Part shown: positions 20,565 to 33,349 of the stretch, piece after piece | Layout: every line of letters starts with the position of its first letter | Numbering within the stretch: position 1 is the stretch's first letter | NCBI RefSeq assembly: GCF_027744825.2 | Contig: NC_071349.1 | Location: 4,278,001-4,342,000 of the forward strand | DNA from: Synchiropus splendidus | Lineage: Eukaryota > Chordata > Actinopteri > Syngnathiformes > Callionymidae | Direction: 5' to 3' | DNA: 64,000 nt | The notes under the pieces: model-generated | Seen by the model: only the letters and a program-made list of their open reading frames with translations | Database searches by the model: none | What the model was told of the DNA's origin: nothing | Position numbers and translations under genes: made by a program

Positions 20565-21470
20565 ACCACATTACAATTAGTAAAATCACGACCTCTAGTG
20601 GACGCCGTCGTTTAACCACATTACAGTTAGTAAAATCACGACCTCTAGTGGACGCCGTCGTTAAAGCACATTACAGTTAGTAAAATCACGACCTCTAGTG
20701 GCCGCCATCGTTAAAGCACATTACAATTAGTAAAATCACGACCTCTAGCGGCCGCCGTCGTTAAACCACATAACAGTTAGTAAAATCACGACCTCTAGTG
20801 GCCGCCGTCGTTAAAGCACATTACAATTAGTAAAATTACGACCTCTAGTGACCGCCATCGTTAAAGCACATTACAGTTAGTAAAATCACGACCTCTAGCG
20901 GCCGCCGTCGTTAAAGCACATTACAGTTAGTAAAATCACGACCTCTAGCGGCCGCTGTCGTTAAAGCACATTACAGTTAGTAAAATCACGACCTCTAGCG
21001 TCCGCCGTCGTTAAAGCACATTACAATTAGTAAAATCACGACCTCTAGTGGCCGCCCTCATTAAAGCACATTACAGTTAGTAAAATCACGACCTCTAGTG
21101 GCCGCCGTCGTTAAAGCACATTACAGTTAGTAAAATCACGACCTCTAGTGGCCGCCATCGTTAAAGCACATTACAATTAGTAAAATCACGACCTCTAGTG
21201 GCCGCCGTCGTTAAAGCACATTACAATTAGTAAAATCACGACCTCTAGTGTCCGCCGTCGTTAAAGCACATTACAGTTAGTAAAATTACGACCTCTAGTG
21301 GCCGCCGTCGTTAAAGCACATTACAGTTAGTAAAATCACGACCTCTAGTGGCCGCCGTCGTTAAAGCACATTACAATTAGTAAAATCACGACCTCTAGTG
21401 GCCGCCGTCGTTAAAGCACATTACAATTAGTAAAATCACGACCTCTAGCGGCCGCCGTCGTTAAAGCATA
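20565..21470. repeat. 50-bp minisatellite block 4
   Basis: About 18 units, alternating TTACAATTAG and TTACAGTTAG forms. A run of units with AGCGGCCGC and GCGTCCGCC variants (20880-21040) is repeated nearly unit for unit at 30860-31030 in block 10, showing that blocks were copied as higher-order repeats. Confidence 0.95.
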
Positions 21471-21647
21471 GTATTAAAATCACAATGACGCTTAGCAGCA
21501 ACAGTTACTCAAACACCTTCAATAGTAAAATGACACCGTCTAAAAGCACATAGCCGGAACATAGACAAACCGCATTACAGATAAAACACACACACACGCA
21601 CACACACACATACGCACGCACGTACGCGCACACACACACACACACAC

Positions 21648-22163
21648 AATAGCGAACATACAACCATTCAACTGATACTGAACGGTAGAGATGTGTTGAA
21701 AAAAATTGAGATTCGTATCTTACCAAACGTTGGTGTTGGTGTTGGTGTTGAAGCGACAGGAAGAAGGTGTGGCGTGCTCGTTGTCTTTGTATCTGTTTTC
21801 ATGTGAAAAAATAAATAAATAAATACAGCAGTGAAACGTAAACTATCACTCCAAAATGTTTTTTCCCACCTCCTATCAGCTGAGGCGTCTGGTGAGTTAA
21901 AGAATCAACGAGCGGGTGCCCTACTCCTTCGACCTCTGACTGATCGTCTGTTTTCATACGCACAGGCGTTGAATAAAACAAAAAACATAGGTAGTTAAAT
22001 ATAAAATACATCGACAGACTGTGGTTAAAATACTTTTTTTTTATTGAACTGAATGTTTTGCTCTCACCGTTGAACAGTTGGAGCGACCCGTTCAATGAAT
22101 GATCAGCATCCACAGGGTCCGGATGACTTCCCGGTCGTGTCTGATTTCCGGGTTCCGGGTGAT
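21648..22163 (-). pseudogene. Three-exon cassette copy 3
   Basis: Exons 22163-22068 (96 nt), 21947-21870 (78 nt) and 21792-21724 (69 nt, ends GTAAGA donor). All three are phase 1 at both ends and open. This is a good reference copy of the cassette. Confidence 0.6.
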
Positions 22164-22192
22164 CTTTTCATGCACACACACACACACACACA

Positions 22193-22415
22193 CAAGTATT
22201 TCTTTCTTTTTGTTTTGGTATCCGGGGCGATGTCCGCGGCTTGTCTGTGGTTGCTGGCTGTGCTGATGGTGTCGGCGACGGTGGCTGTGGAGGTGCGGAT
22301 AGCCCAGATGCCGACGTCGAGTCTTCAGCAGGGAACGGTCCGGATAGTAGATCCAGAGGTACTGAGGAAACCGGCGTCGATGTCTCCCACACAGGCCAAG
22401 ACGCAGAGGGGAGAG
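22193..22415 (-). pseudogene. Proline-rich exon copy 5
   Basis: Frame intact with two substitutions near its start (LPSASWPVWE). Confidence 0.6.
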
Positions 22416-22584
22416 CTGAAACAGAATACCGACAACAACACAATTGTAAATACAATCTAGAAGCAAGACCTCGGATAGCAGTTAATATGATATTAATATA
22501 AACAGAGTGTAAATGTAGGGATCTACTAAGGATCAACATTTAAAGCGTAAAAACAAATAGTAAATCACTAGCGTATACTGTCAT

Positions 22585-23395
22585 TAAACCACATTACAAT
22601 AAGTAAAATCACGACCTCTAGTGGAGGCCGTCGTTTAACCACATTACAGTTAGTAAAATCACGACCTCTAGTGGCCGCCGTCGTTAAAGCACATAACAGT
22701 TAGTAAAATCACGACCTCTAGTGGCCGCCGTCGTTAAAGCACATTACAATTAGTAAAATCACGACCTCTAGTGGCCGCCGTCGTTAAAGCACATTACAAT
22801 TAGTAAAATCACGACCTCTAGTGGACGCCGTCGTTTAACCACATTACAGTTAGTAAAATCACGACCTCTAGTGGCCGCCCTCATTAAAGCACATTACAGT
22901 TAGTAAAATCACGACCTCTAGTGGCCGCCGTCGTTAAAGCACATTACAGTTAGTAAAATCACGACCTCTAGTGGCCGCCGTCGTTAAAGCACATTACAAT
23001 TAGTAAAATCACGACCTCTAGCGGCCGCCGTCGTTAAAGCACATTGCAGTTAGTAAAATCACGACCTCTAGCGGCCGGTGTCGTTAAAGCACATTACAGT
23101 TAGTAAAATCACGACCTCTAGCGGCCGCCGTCGTTAAAGCACATTACAATTAGTAAAATCACGACCTCTTGTGGCCGCCGTCGTTAAAGCACATTACAGT
23201 TAGTAAAATCACGACCTCTAGTGGCCGCCGTCGTTAAAGCATAGTGTAAATTAGTAATCCCGACCTCTAGTGGTCGCCATCGTTAAAGCATAGTGTGAAA
23301 TAGTAATCTCGACCTCACGTGGCCGCCGTCGTTAAAACATAGTGTGAAATAGTAATCGCGACCTCTAGTGTCCGTCGTCGTTAAAGCATAGTAGT
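22585..23395. repeat. 50-bp minisatellite block 5
   Basis: About 16 units, closing with three units of the AGCATAGTGTGAAATAG variant. Confidence 0.95.
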
Positions 23396-23559
23396 AAAAT
23401 CACAATGACGCTTAGCAGCAACAGTTACTCAAACACCTTCAATAGTAAAATGACACCGTCTAAAAGCACATAGCCGGAACATAGACAAACCGCATTACAG
23501 ATAAAACACACACACACGCACGCACGTACGCACGCACGCGCACACACACACACACACAC

Positions 23560-24081
23560 ACACACAATAGCGAACATACAACCATTCAACTGATACTGAA
23601 CGGTAGAGATGTGTTGAAAAAAATTGAGATTTGTATCTTACCAAACGTTGGTGTTGGTGTTGGTGTTGAAGCGACAGGTAGAAGGTGTGGCGTGCTCGTT
23701 GTCTTTGTATCTGTTTTCATGTGAAAAAATAAATAAATAAATACAGCAGTGAAACGTAAACTATCAATCCAAAATGTTTTTTCCCACCTCCTATCAGCTG
23801 AGGCATCTGGTGAGTTAAAGAATCAACGAGCGGGTGCCCTACTCCTTCGACCTCTGACTGATCGTCTGTTTTCATACGCACAGGCGTTGAATAAAACAAA
23901 AAACATAGGTAGTTAAATATAAAATACATCGACAGACTGTGGTTAAAATACTTTTTTTTTATTGAACTGAATGTTTTGCTCTCACCGTTGAACAGTTGGA
24001 GCGACCCGTTCAATGAATGATCAGCATCCACAGGGTCCGGATGACTTCCCGGTCGTGTCTGATTTCCGGGTTCCGGGTGAT
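23560..24081 (-). pseudogene. Three-exon cassette copy 4
   Basis: Exons about 24081-23986, 23865-23788 and 23710-23642, with the same phases as copy 3. The 78-nt exon reads HQMPQLIGG, where copies 2 and 3 have HQTPQLIGG; copy 7 shares this variant. Confidence 0.55.
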
Positions 24082-24110
24082 CTTTTCATGCACACACACA
24101 CACACAGACA

Positions 24111-24333
24111 CAAGTATTTCTTTCTTTTTGTTTTGCTATCCGGGGCGATGTCCGCGGCTTGTCTGTGGTTGCTGGCTGTGCTGATGGTGTCGGCGACGGT
24201 GGCTGTGGAGGTGCGGATAGCCCAGATGCCGACGTCGAGTCTTCAGCAGGGAACGGTCCGGATAGTAGATCCAGAGGTACTGAGGAAACCGGCGTCGATG
24301 TCTCCCACAAAGGCCAAGACCCAGAGGGGAGAG
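24111..24333 (-). pseudogene. Proline-rich exon copy 6
   Basis: Frame intact. Flanked by a CA run containing a GACAC interruption. Confidence 0.6.
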
Positions 24334-24499
24334 CTGAAACAGAATACCGACAACAATACAAATGTAAATACAATCTAGAAGCAAGACCTCGGAGAGCAGT
24401 TAATATGATATTAATATAAACAGAGTGTAAATGTAGGGATCTACTAAGGATCAACATTTAAAGCGTAAAAACAAATAGTAAATCACGAGTGTATACTGT

Positions 24500-24960
24500 C
24501 ATTAAACCACATTACAATTAGTAAAATCACGACCTCTAGTGGACGCCGTCGTTTAACCACATTACAGTTAGTAAAATCACGACCTCTAGTGGCCGCCGTC
24601 GTTAAAGCACATTACAATTAGTAAAATCACGACCTCTAGTGGACGCCGTCGTTAAACCACATTACAGTTAGTAAAATCACGACCTCTCGTGGCCGCCGTC
24701 GTTAAAGCACATTACAGTTAGTAAAATCACGACCTCTAGTGGCTGCCGTCGTTAAAGCTAATTACAGTTAGTAAAATCACGACCTCTAGCGGCCGCTGTC
24801 GTTAAAGCACATTACAATTAGTAAAATCACGACCTCTAGTGGCCGCCGTCGTTAAAGCACATTACAGTTAGTAAAATCACGACCACTAGTGGTCGCCATC
24901 GTTAAAGCATAGTGTGAAATAGTAATCGCGACCTCTAGTGTCCGTCGTCGTTAAAGCATA
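24500..24960. repeat. 50-bp minisatellite block 6
   Basis: About nine units. Confidence 0.95.
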
Positions 24961-25138
24961 GTAGTAAAATCACAATGACGCTTAGCAGCAACAGTTACTC
25001 AAACACCTTCAATAGTAAAATGACACCGTCTAAAAGCACATAGCCGGAACATTGACAAACCGCATTACAGATAAAACACACACACACGCACACACACACG
25101 CACGGACGCACGGACGCGCACACACACACACACACACA

Positions 25139-25361
25139 CAAGTATTTCTTTCTTTTTGTTTTGGTATCCGGGGCGATGTCCGCGGCTTGTCTGTGGTTGC
25201 TGGCGGTGCTGATGGTGTCGGCGACGGTGGCTGTGGAGGTGCGGATAGCCCAGATGCCGACGTCGAGTCTTCAGCAGGGAACGGTCCGGATAGTAGATCC
25301 AGAGGTACTGAGGAAACCGGCGTCGATGTCTCCCACAAAGGCCAAGACCCAGAGGGGAGAG
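25139..25361 (-). pseudogene. Proline-rich exon copy 7
   Basis: Short-unit copy (no cassette before it). Frame intact. Its flanks match those of copy 3 closely, including CTCGGATAGC preceded by AGAA. Confidence 0.6.
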
Positions 25362-25524
25362 CTGAAACAGAATACCGACAACAACACAAATGTAAATACA
25401 ATCTAGAAGCAAGAACTCGGATAGCAGTTAATATGATATTAATATAAACAGAGTGTAAATGTAGGGATCTACTAAGGATCAACATTTAAAGCGTAAAAAC
25501 AAATAGTAAATCACTAGTGTATAC

Positions 25525-27035
25525 TCTCATTAAACCACATTACAATTAGTAAAATCACGACCTCTAGTGGACGCCGTCGTTAAACCACATTACAGTTAGT
25601 AAAATCACGACCTCTAGTGGCCGCCGTCGTTAAACCACATTACAGTTAGTAAAATCACGACCTCTAGTGGACGCCGTCGTTAAACCACATTACAATTAGT
25701 AAAATCACGACCTCTAGTGGCCGCCGTCGTTAAAGCACATTACAATTAGTAAAATCACGACCTCTAGTGGACGCCGTCGTTTAACCACATTACAGTTAGT
25801 AAAATCACGACCTCTAGTGGCCGCCGTCGTTAAAGCACATTACAATTAGTAAAATCACGACCTCTAGTGGCCGCCGTCGTTAAAGCACATTACAATTAAT
25901 AAAATCACGACCTCTCGTGGCCGCCCTCATTAAAGCACATTACAGTTAGTAAAATCACGACCTCTAGTGGCCGCCGTCGTTAAAGCAGATTACAATTAGT
26001 AAAATCACGACCTCTAGTGGCCGCCGTCGTTAAAGCACATTACAATTATTAAAATCACGACCTCTAGTGGCCGCCGTCGTTAAAGCACATTACAGTTAGT
26101 AAAATCACGACCTCTAGCGGCCGCCGTCGTTAAAGCACATTGCAGTTAGTAAAATCACGACCTCTAGCGGCCGGTGTCGTTAAAGCACATTACAGTTAGT
26201 AAAATCACGACCTCTAGCGGCCGCCGTCGTTAAAGCACATTACAATTAGTAAAATCACGACCTCTAGTGGCCGCCGTCGTTAAAGCACATTACAGTTAGT
26301 AAAATCACGACCTCTAGTGGCCGCCGTCGTTAAAGCATAGTGTAAATTAGTAATCCCGACCTCTAGTGGTCGCCATCGTTAAAGCATAGTGTGAAATAGT
26401 AATCTCGACCTCACGTGGCCGCCGTCGTTAAAGCATAGTGTGAAATAGTAATCGCGATCTCTAGTGGCCGCCGTCGTTAAAGCACATTACAGTTAGTAAA
26501 ATCACGACCTCTCGTGGCCGCCGTCGTTAAAGCACATTACAGTTAGTAAAATCACGACCTCTAGCGGCCGCCGTCGTTAAAGCACATTGCAGTTAGTAAA
26601 ATCACGACCTCTAGTGGCTGCCGTCGTTAAAGCTAATTACAGTTAGTAAAATCACGACCTCTAGCGGCCGCCATCGTTAAAGCACATTACAATTAGTAAA
26701 ATCACGACCTCTAGTGGCCGCCGTCGTTAAAGCACATTGCAGTTAGTAAAATCACGACCTCTAGTGGCTGCCGTCGTTAAAGCTAATTACAGTTAGTAAA
26801 ATCACGACCTCTAGCGGCCGCCGTCGTTAAAGCACATTACAATTAGTAAAATCACGACCTCTAGTGGCCGCCGTCGTTAAAGCACATTACAGTTAGTAAA
26901 ATCACGACCTCTAGTGGCCGCCGTCGTTAAAGCACATTACAGTTAGTAAAATCACGACCACTAGTGGTCGCCATCGTTAAAGCATAGTGTGAAATAGTAA
27001 TCGCGACCTCTAGTGTCCGTCGTCGTTAAAGCATA
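25525..27035. repeat. 50-bp minisatellite block 7 (longest)
   Basis: About 30 units. A closing AGCATAGTGT variant set appears in the middle (26335-26460) and again at the end. This looks like two blocks fused after loss of an exon unit between them. Confidence 0.95.
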
Positions 27036-27212
27036 GTAGTAAAATCACAATGACGCTTAGCAGCAACAGTTACTCAAACACCTTCAATAGTAAAATGACA
27101 CCGTCTAAAAGCACATAGCCGGAACATAGACAAACCGCATTACAGATAAAACACACACACACGCACACACACACGCACGGACGCACGTACGCGCACACAC
27201 ACACACACAGAC

Positions 27213-27436
27213 ACAAGTATTTCTTTCTTTTTGTTTTGGTATCCGGGGCGATGTCCGCGGATTGTCTGTGGTTGCTGGCGGTGCTGATGGTGTCGGCGAC
27301 GGTGGCTGTGGAGGTGCGGATAGCCCAGATGCCGACGTCGAGTCTTCAGCAGGGAACGGTCCGGATAGTAGATCCAGAGGTACTGAGGAAACCGGCGTCG
27401 ATGTCTCCCACAAAGGCCAAGACCCAGAGGGGAGAG
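27213..27436 (-). pseudogene. Proline-rich exon copy 8
   Basis: Frame intact. The acceptor reads CTGTTACAG instead of CTGTTTCAG, and the protein has ATTDNP, as in the master exon, where most other copies have ATTDKP. Confidence 0.6.
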
Positions 27437-27599
27437 CTGTAACAGAATACCGACAACAATACAAATGTAAATACAATCTAGAAGCAAGACCTCGGATAGC
27501 AGTTAATATGATATTAATATAAACAGTGTGTAAATGTAGGGATCTACTAAGGATCAACATTTAAAGCGTAAAAACAAATAGTAAATCACTAGTGTATAC

Positions 27600-28415
27600 T
27601 CTCATTAAACCACTTTACAATAAGTAAAATCACGACCTCTAGTGGACGCCGTCGTTAAACCACATTACAGTTAGTAAAATCACGACCTCTCGTAGCCGCC
27701 GTCGTTAAAGCACATTACAATTAGTAAAATCACGACCTCTAGCGGCCGCCGTCGTTAAACCACATTACAGTTAGTAAAATCACGACCTCTAGTGGCCGCC
27801 GTCGTTAAAGCACATTACAATTAGTAAAATAACGACCTCTAGTGGCCGCCGTCGTTAAAGCACATTACAATAAGTAAAATCACGACCTCTAGTGGCCGCC
27901 GTCGTTAAAGCAGATTACAATTAGTAAAATCACGACCTCTAGTGGCCGCCGTCGTTAAAGCACATTACAGTTAGTAAAATTACGACCTCTAGTGGCCGCC
28001 GTCGTTAAAGCACATTACAGTTAGTAAAATCACGACCTCTAGTGGCCGCCGTCGTTAAAGCACATTACAATTAGTAAAATCACGACCTCTAGCGGCCGCC
28101 GTCGTTAAAGCACATTGCAGTTAGTAAAATCACGACCTCTAGCGGCCGACGTCGTTAAAGCACATTACAGTTAGTAAAATCACGACCTCTAGCGGCCGCC
28201 GTCGTTAAAGCACATTACAATTAGTAAAATCACGTCCTCTGGTGGCCGCCGTCGTTAAAGCACATTACAGTTAGTAAAATCACGACCTCTAGTGGCCGAC
28301 GTCGTTAAAGCATAGTGTAAAATAGTAATCCCGACCTCTAGTGGTCGCCGTCGTTAAGGCACAGTGTGAAATAGTAATCGCGACCTCTAGTGTCCGTCGT
28401 CGTTAAAGCATAGTA
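27600..28415. repeat. 50-bp minisatellite block 8
   Basis: About 16 units. Confidence 0.95.
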
Positions 28416-28576
28416 GTAAAATCACAATGACGCTTAGCAGCAACAGTTACTCAAACACCTTCAATAGTAAAATGACACCGTCTAAAAGCACATAGCCGGA
28501 ACATAGACAAACCGCATTACAGATAAAACACACACACACGCACACACACACACACACGCACGCACGCACGCACGTA

Positions 28577-28611
<35 letters not shown>

Positions 28612-28612
<1 letters not shown>

Positions 28613-29124
28613 AGCGAACATACAACCATTCAACTGATACTGAACGGTAGAGATGTGTTGAAAAAAATTGAGATTCGTATCTTACCAAACGTTGGTGTTG
28701 GTGTTGGTGTTGAAGCGACAGGTAGAAGGTGTGGCGTGCTCGTTGTCTTTGTATCTGTTTTCATGTGAAAAAATAAATAAATAAATACAGCAGTGAAACG
28801 TAAACTATCACTCCAAAATGTTTTTTCCCACCTCCTATCAGCTGAGGCGTCTGGTGAGTTAAAGAATCAACGAGCGGGTGACCTACTCCTTCGACCTCTG
28901 ACTGATCGTCTGTTTTCATACGCACAGGCGTTGAATAAAACAAAAAACATAGGTAGTTAAATATAAAATACATCGACAGACTGTGGTTAAAATACTTTTT
29001 TTTATTGAACTGAATGTTTTGCTCTCACCGTTGAACAGTTGGAGCGACCCGTTCAATGAATGATCAGCATCCACAGGGTCCGGATGACTTCCCGGTCGTG
29101 TCTGATTTCCGGGTTCCGGGTGAT
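28612..29124 (-). pseudogene. Three-exon cassette copy 5
   Basis: Exons 29124-29029, 28909-28832 and 28754-28686, all open and phase 1-1. Confidence 0.6.
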
Positions 29125-29157
29125 CTGTTCATGCACACACACACACACACACACACA

Positions 29158-29380
29158 CAAGTATTTCTTTCTTTTTGTTTTGGTATCCGGGGCGATGTCC
29201 GCGGCTTGTCTGTGGTTGCTGGCTGTGCTGATGGTGTCGGCGACGGTGGCTGTGGAGGTGCGGATAGCCCAGATGCCGACGTCGAGTCTTCAGCAGGGAA
29301 CGGTCCGGATAGTAGATCCAGAGGTACTGAGGAAACCGGCGTCGATGTCTCCCACAAAGGCCAAGACCCAGAGGGGAGAG
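29158..29380 (-). pseudogene. Proline-rich exon copy 9
   Basis: Frame intact. Carries the PSAQP variant. Confidence 0.6.
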
Positions 29381-29544
29381 CTGAAACAGAATACCGACAG
29401 CAATACAAATGTAAATACAATCTAGAAGCAAGACCTCGGATAGCAGTTAATATGATATTAATATAAACAGAGTGTAAATGTAGGGATCTACTAAGGATCA
29501 ACATTTAAAGCGTAAAAACAAATAGTAAATCACTAGTGTATACT

Positions 29545-30060
29545 GTCATTAAACCACATTACAATTAGTAAAATCACGACCTCTAGTGGACGCCGTCGTT
29601 TAACCACATTACAGTTAGTAAAATCACGACCTCTAGTGGCCGCCGTCGTTAAAGCACATTACAATTAGTAAAATCACGGCCTCTAGTGGCCGCCGTCGTT
29701 AAACCACATTACAGTTAGTAAAATGACGACCTCTAGTGGCCGCCGTCGTTAAAGCACATTACAGTTAGTAAAATCACGACCTCTAGCGGCCGCCGTCGTT
29801 AAAGCACATTGCAGTTAGTAAAATCCCGACCTCTAGTGGCTGCCGTCGTTAAAGCTAATTACAGTTAGTAAAATCACGACCTCTAGCGGCCGCCGTCGTT
29901 AAAGCACATTACAATTAGTAAAATCACGACCTCTAGTGGCCGCCGTCGTTAAAGCACATTACAGTTAGTAAAATCACGACCTCTAGTGGTCGCCATCGTT
30001 AAAGCATAGTGTGAAATAGTAATCGCGACCTCTAGTGTCCGTCGTCGTTAAAGCATAGTA
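29545..30060. repeat. 50-bp minisatellite block 9
   Basis: About ten units, with nearly the same unit order as block 6. Confidence 0.95.
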
Positions 30061-30238
30061 GTAAAATCACAATGACGCTTAGCAGCAACAGTTACTCAAA
30101 CACCTTCAATAGTAAAATGACACCGTCTAAAAGCACATAGCCGGAACATAGACAAACCGCATTACAGATAAAACACACACACACGCACACACACACGCAC
30201 GGACGCACGTACGCGCACACACACACACACACACACAC

Positions 30239-30462
30239 ACAAGTATTTCTTTCTCTTTGTTTTGGTATCCGGGGCGATGTCCGCGGCTTGTCTGTGGTTG
30301 CTGGCGGTGCTGATGGTGTCGGCGACGGTGGCTGTGGAGGTGCGGATAGCCCAGATGCCGACGTCGAGTCTTCAGCAGGGAACGGTCCGGATAGTAGATC
30401 CCGAGGTACTGAGGAAACCGGCGTCAATGTCTCCCACAAAGGCCAAGACCCAGAGGGGAGAG
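30239..30462 (-). pseudogene. Proline-rich exon copy 10
   Basis: Short-unit copy. Frame intact with TLTPVSSVPRDLL substitutions. Confidence 0.6.
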
Positions 30463-30624
30463 CTGAAACAGAATACCGACAACAACACAAATGTAAATAC
30501 AATCTAGAAGCAAGACCTCGGATAGCAGTTAATATGACATTAATATAAACAGAGTGTAAATGTAGGGATCTACTAAGGATCAACATTTAAAGCGTAAAAA
30601 CAAATAGTAAATCACTAGTGTATA

Positions 30625-31795
30625 CTCTCATTAAACCACTTTACAATAAGTAAAATCACGACCTCTAGTGGACGCCGTCGTTAAAGCACATTACAATTAG
30701 TAAAATCACGACCTCTAGCGGCCGCCGTCGTTAAACCACATTACAATTAGTAAAATCACGACCTCTAGTGGCCACCGTCGTTAAAGCACATTGCAATTAG
30801 TAAAATCACCACCTCTAGTGGCCGCCGTCGTTAAAGCACATTACAGTTAGTAAAATCACGACCTCTAGCGGCCGCCGTCGTTAAAGCACATTACAGTTAG
30901 TAAAATCACGACCTCTAGCGGCCGCTGTCGTTAAAGCACATTACAGTTAGTAAAATCACGACCTCTAGCGTCCGCCGTCGTTAAAGCACATTACAATTAG
31001 TAAAATCACGACCTCTAGTGGCCGCCCTCATTAAAGCACATTACAGTTAGTAAAATCACGACCTCTAGTGGCCGCCGTCGTTAAAGCTCATTACAATTAG
31101 TAAAATCACGACCTCTAGCGGCCGCCGTCGTTAAAGCACATTACAATTAGTAAAATCACGACCTCTAGTGGCCGCCGTCGTTAAAGCACATTACAATTAG
31201 TAAAATCACGACCTCTAGTGGCCGCCGTCATTAAAGCACATTACAGTTAGTAAAATCACGACCTCTAGTGGCCGCCGTCGTTAAAGCACATTACAGTTAG
31301 TAAAATCACGACCTCTAGTGGCCGCCGTCGTTAAAGCACATTACAGTTAGTAAAATCACGACCTCTAGTGGCCGCCGTCGTTAAAGCACATTACAATTAG
31401 TAAAATCACGACCTCTAGCGGCCGCCGTCGTTAAAGCACATTACAATTAGTAAAATCACGACCTCTAGTGGCCGCCGTCGTTAAAGCACATTACAGTTAG
31501 TAAAATCACGACCTCTAGTGGCCGCCGTCATTAAAGCACATTACAGTTAGTAAAATCACGACCTCTAGTGGCCGCCGTCGTTAAAGCACATTACAGTTAG
31601 TAAAATAACGACCTCTAGTGGCCGCCGTCGTCAAAGCACATTACAATTAGTAAAATCACGACCTCTAGTGGCCGCCGTCGTTAAAGCACATTACAGTTAG
31701 TAAAATCACGACCTCTAGTGGCCGCCGTCGTTAAAGCACATTACAATTAGTAAAATCACGACCTCTAGCGGCCGCCGTCGTTAAAGCATAGTAGT
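30625..31795. repeat. 50-bp minisatellite block 10
   Basis: About 23 units. Shares a unit string with block 4 (see that entry). It lacks the usual closing variant units. Confidence 0.95.
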
Positions 31796-31977
31796 AAAAT
31801 CACAATGACGCTTAGCAGCAACAGTTACTCAAACACCTTCAATAGTAAAATGACACCGTCTAAAAGCACACAGCCGGAACATAGACAAACCGCATTACAG
31901 ATAAAACACACACACACGCACACACTCACGCACGCACGCACGTACGCACGCACGTACGCACACACACACACACACAC

Positions 31978-32493
31978 AATAGCGAACATACAACCATTCA
32001 ACTGATACTGAACGGTAGAGATGTGTTGAAAAAAATTGAGATTCGTATCTTACCAAACGTTGGTGTTGGTGTTGGTGTTGAAGCGACAGGTAGAAGGTGT
32101 GGCGTGCTCGTTGTCTTTGTATCTGTTTTCATGTGAAAAAATAAATAAATAAATACAGCAGTGAAACGTAAACTATCACTCCAAAATGTTTTTTCCCACC
32201 TCCTATCAGCTGAGGCGTCTGGTGAGTTAAAGAATCAACGAGCGGGTGCCCTACTCCTTCGACCTCTGACTGATCGTCTGTTTTCATACGCACAGGCGTT
32301 GAATAAAACAAAAAACATAGGTAGTTAAATATAAAATACATCGACAGACTGTGCTTAAAATACTTTTTTTTTATTGAACTGAATGTTTTGCTCTCACCGT
32401 TGAACAGTTGGAGCGACCCGTTCAATGAATGATCAGCATCCACAGGGTCCGGATGACTTCCCGGTCGTGTCTGATTTCCGGGTTCCGGGTGAT
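31978..32493 (-). pseudogene. Three-exon cassette copy 6
   Basis: Exons 32493-32398, 32277-32200 and 32122-32054. Here the cassette is preceded (minus-strand sense) by the upstream exon cassette, making a long unit like the master gene. Confidence 0.6.
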
Positions 32494-32501
32494 CTTTTCA
32501 T

Positions 32502-32529
<28 letters not shown>

Positions 32530-32537
<8 letters not shown>

Positions 32538-33341
32538 GCATGTATATACACTTAATAAATACCGCTATTCTTTACCTAGTTATCGTAATTATGATTAGAA
32601 TCGCTGTCTCCTTCTCACCAATGACTCGCGCCGGTCCTGTCTTCCGTGCCGAATTAACCGTCGCTTACGGCTCAGAGAGCGTTGGTTACTCCCCTTCGAT
32701 CGATTTCCTGTACTCGGCCCCGGACGAACTCGTCCTCGCTGTCGATTATTATAATACACGGCGTGTTCTGAGCCTCGGTGCCGCTGACTTGAAGACTCGC
32801 TCTCAGATTCACAGCCGACAGATCCGCACGGGCATCTCCGTCTTCAAAAGTTACACGCATTAACCGCTCAAGCTCCTCAGCGCCGATCAGCGTCTCCGGG
32901 AAGTTATTCGCGGAGGCGATAATATCTGAAAAATAGAAGTGCGGCTGTTGTAACACATAATAGAGATATTAACAACGAATTATAAAATAATTCAATATTT
33001 TTACCAGTATCACTCTGCGTTAAATGAACGTCACACAGATGAGTGACGACGTCTGTCAATGAAAAGAGACATGGTACGTGATAAACATGGCGTAACGTTT
33101 TTATTATACTTATATATGTAAATGTAAATACATAGATACACATATATGTATATACTTATATGTATACTGTATAGATATAGATAGATGGATAGATAGATAA
33201 ATATTCACCTACGACGTGCAGAGGAAGAGGCATCCATGGGTAGTCTGGAGTCCTTTTGGAAAGGAGGATGAAGTTCTGGAAGGTCTGGTCAACAGCGAAG
33301 GTTACCCCGGAACTGATGTAAAATGTGGTATGTTTCGGTGT
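32530..33341 (-). pseudogene. Upstream exon cassette copy 2 (SUMO-interaction-like exon and two more)
   Basis: Exons 33341-33209 (133 nt, acceptor CTCTTTCTCAG), 33052-33005 (48 nt, THLCDVHLTQSD) and 32925 downward (CIIIIDSEDEF). The last exon differs from the other two copies by a 2-bp deletion near 32657, beyond the in-frame stop. Boundaries match those of the master gene. Confidence 0.55.
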
Positions 33342-33349
33342 CTGAGAAA

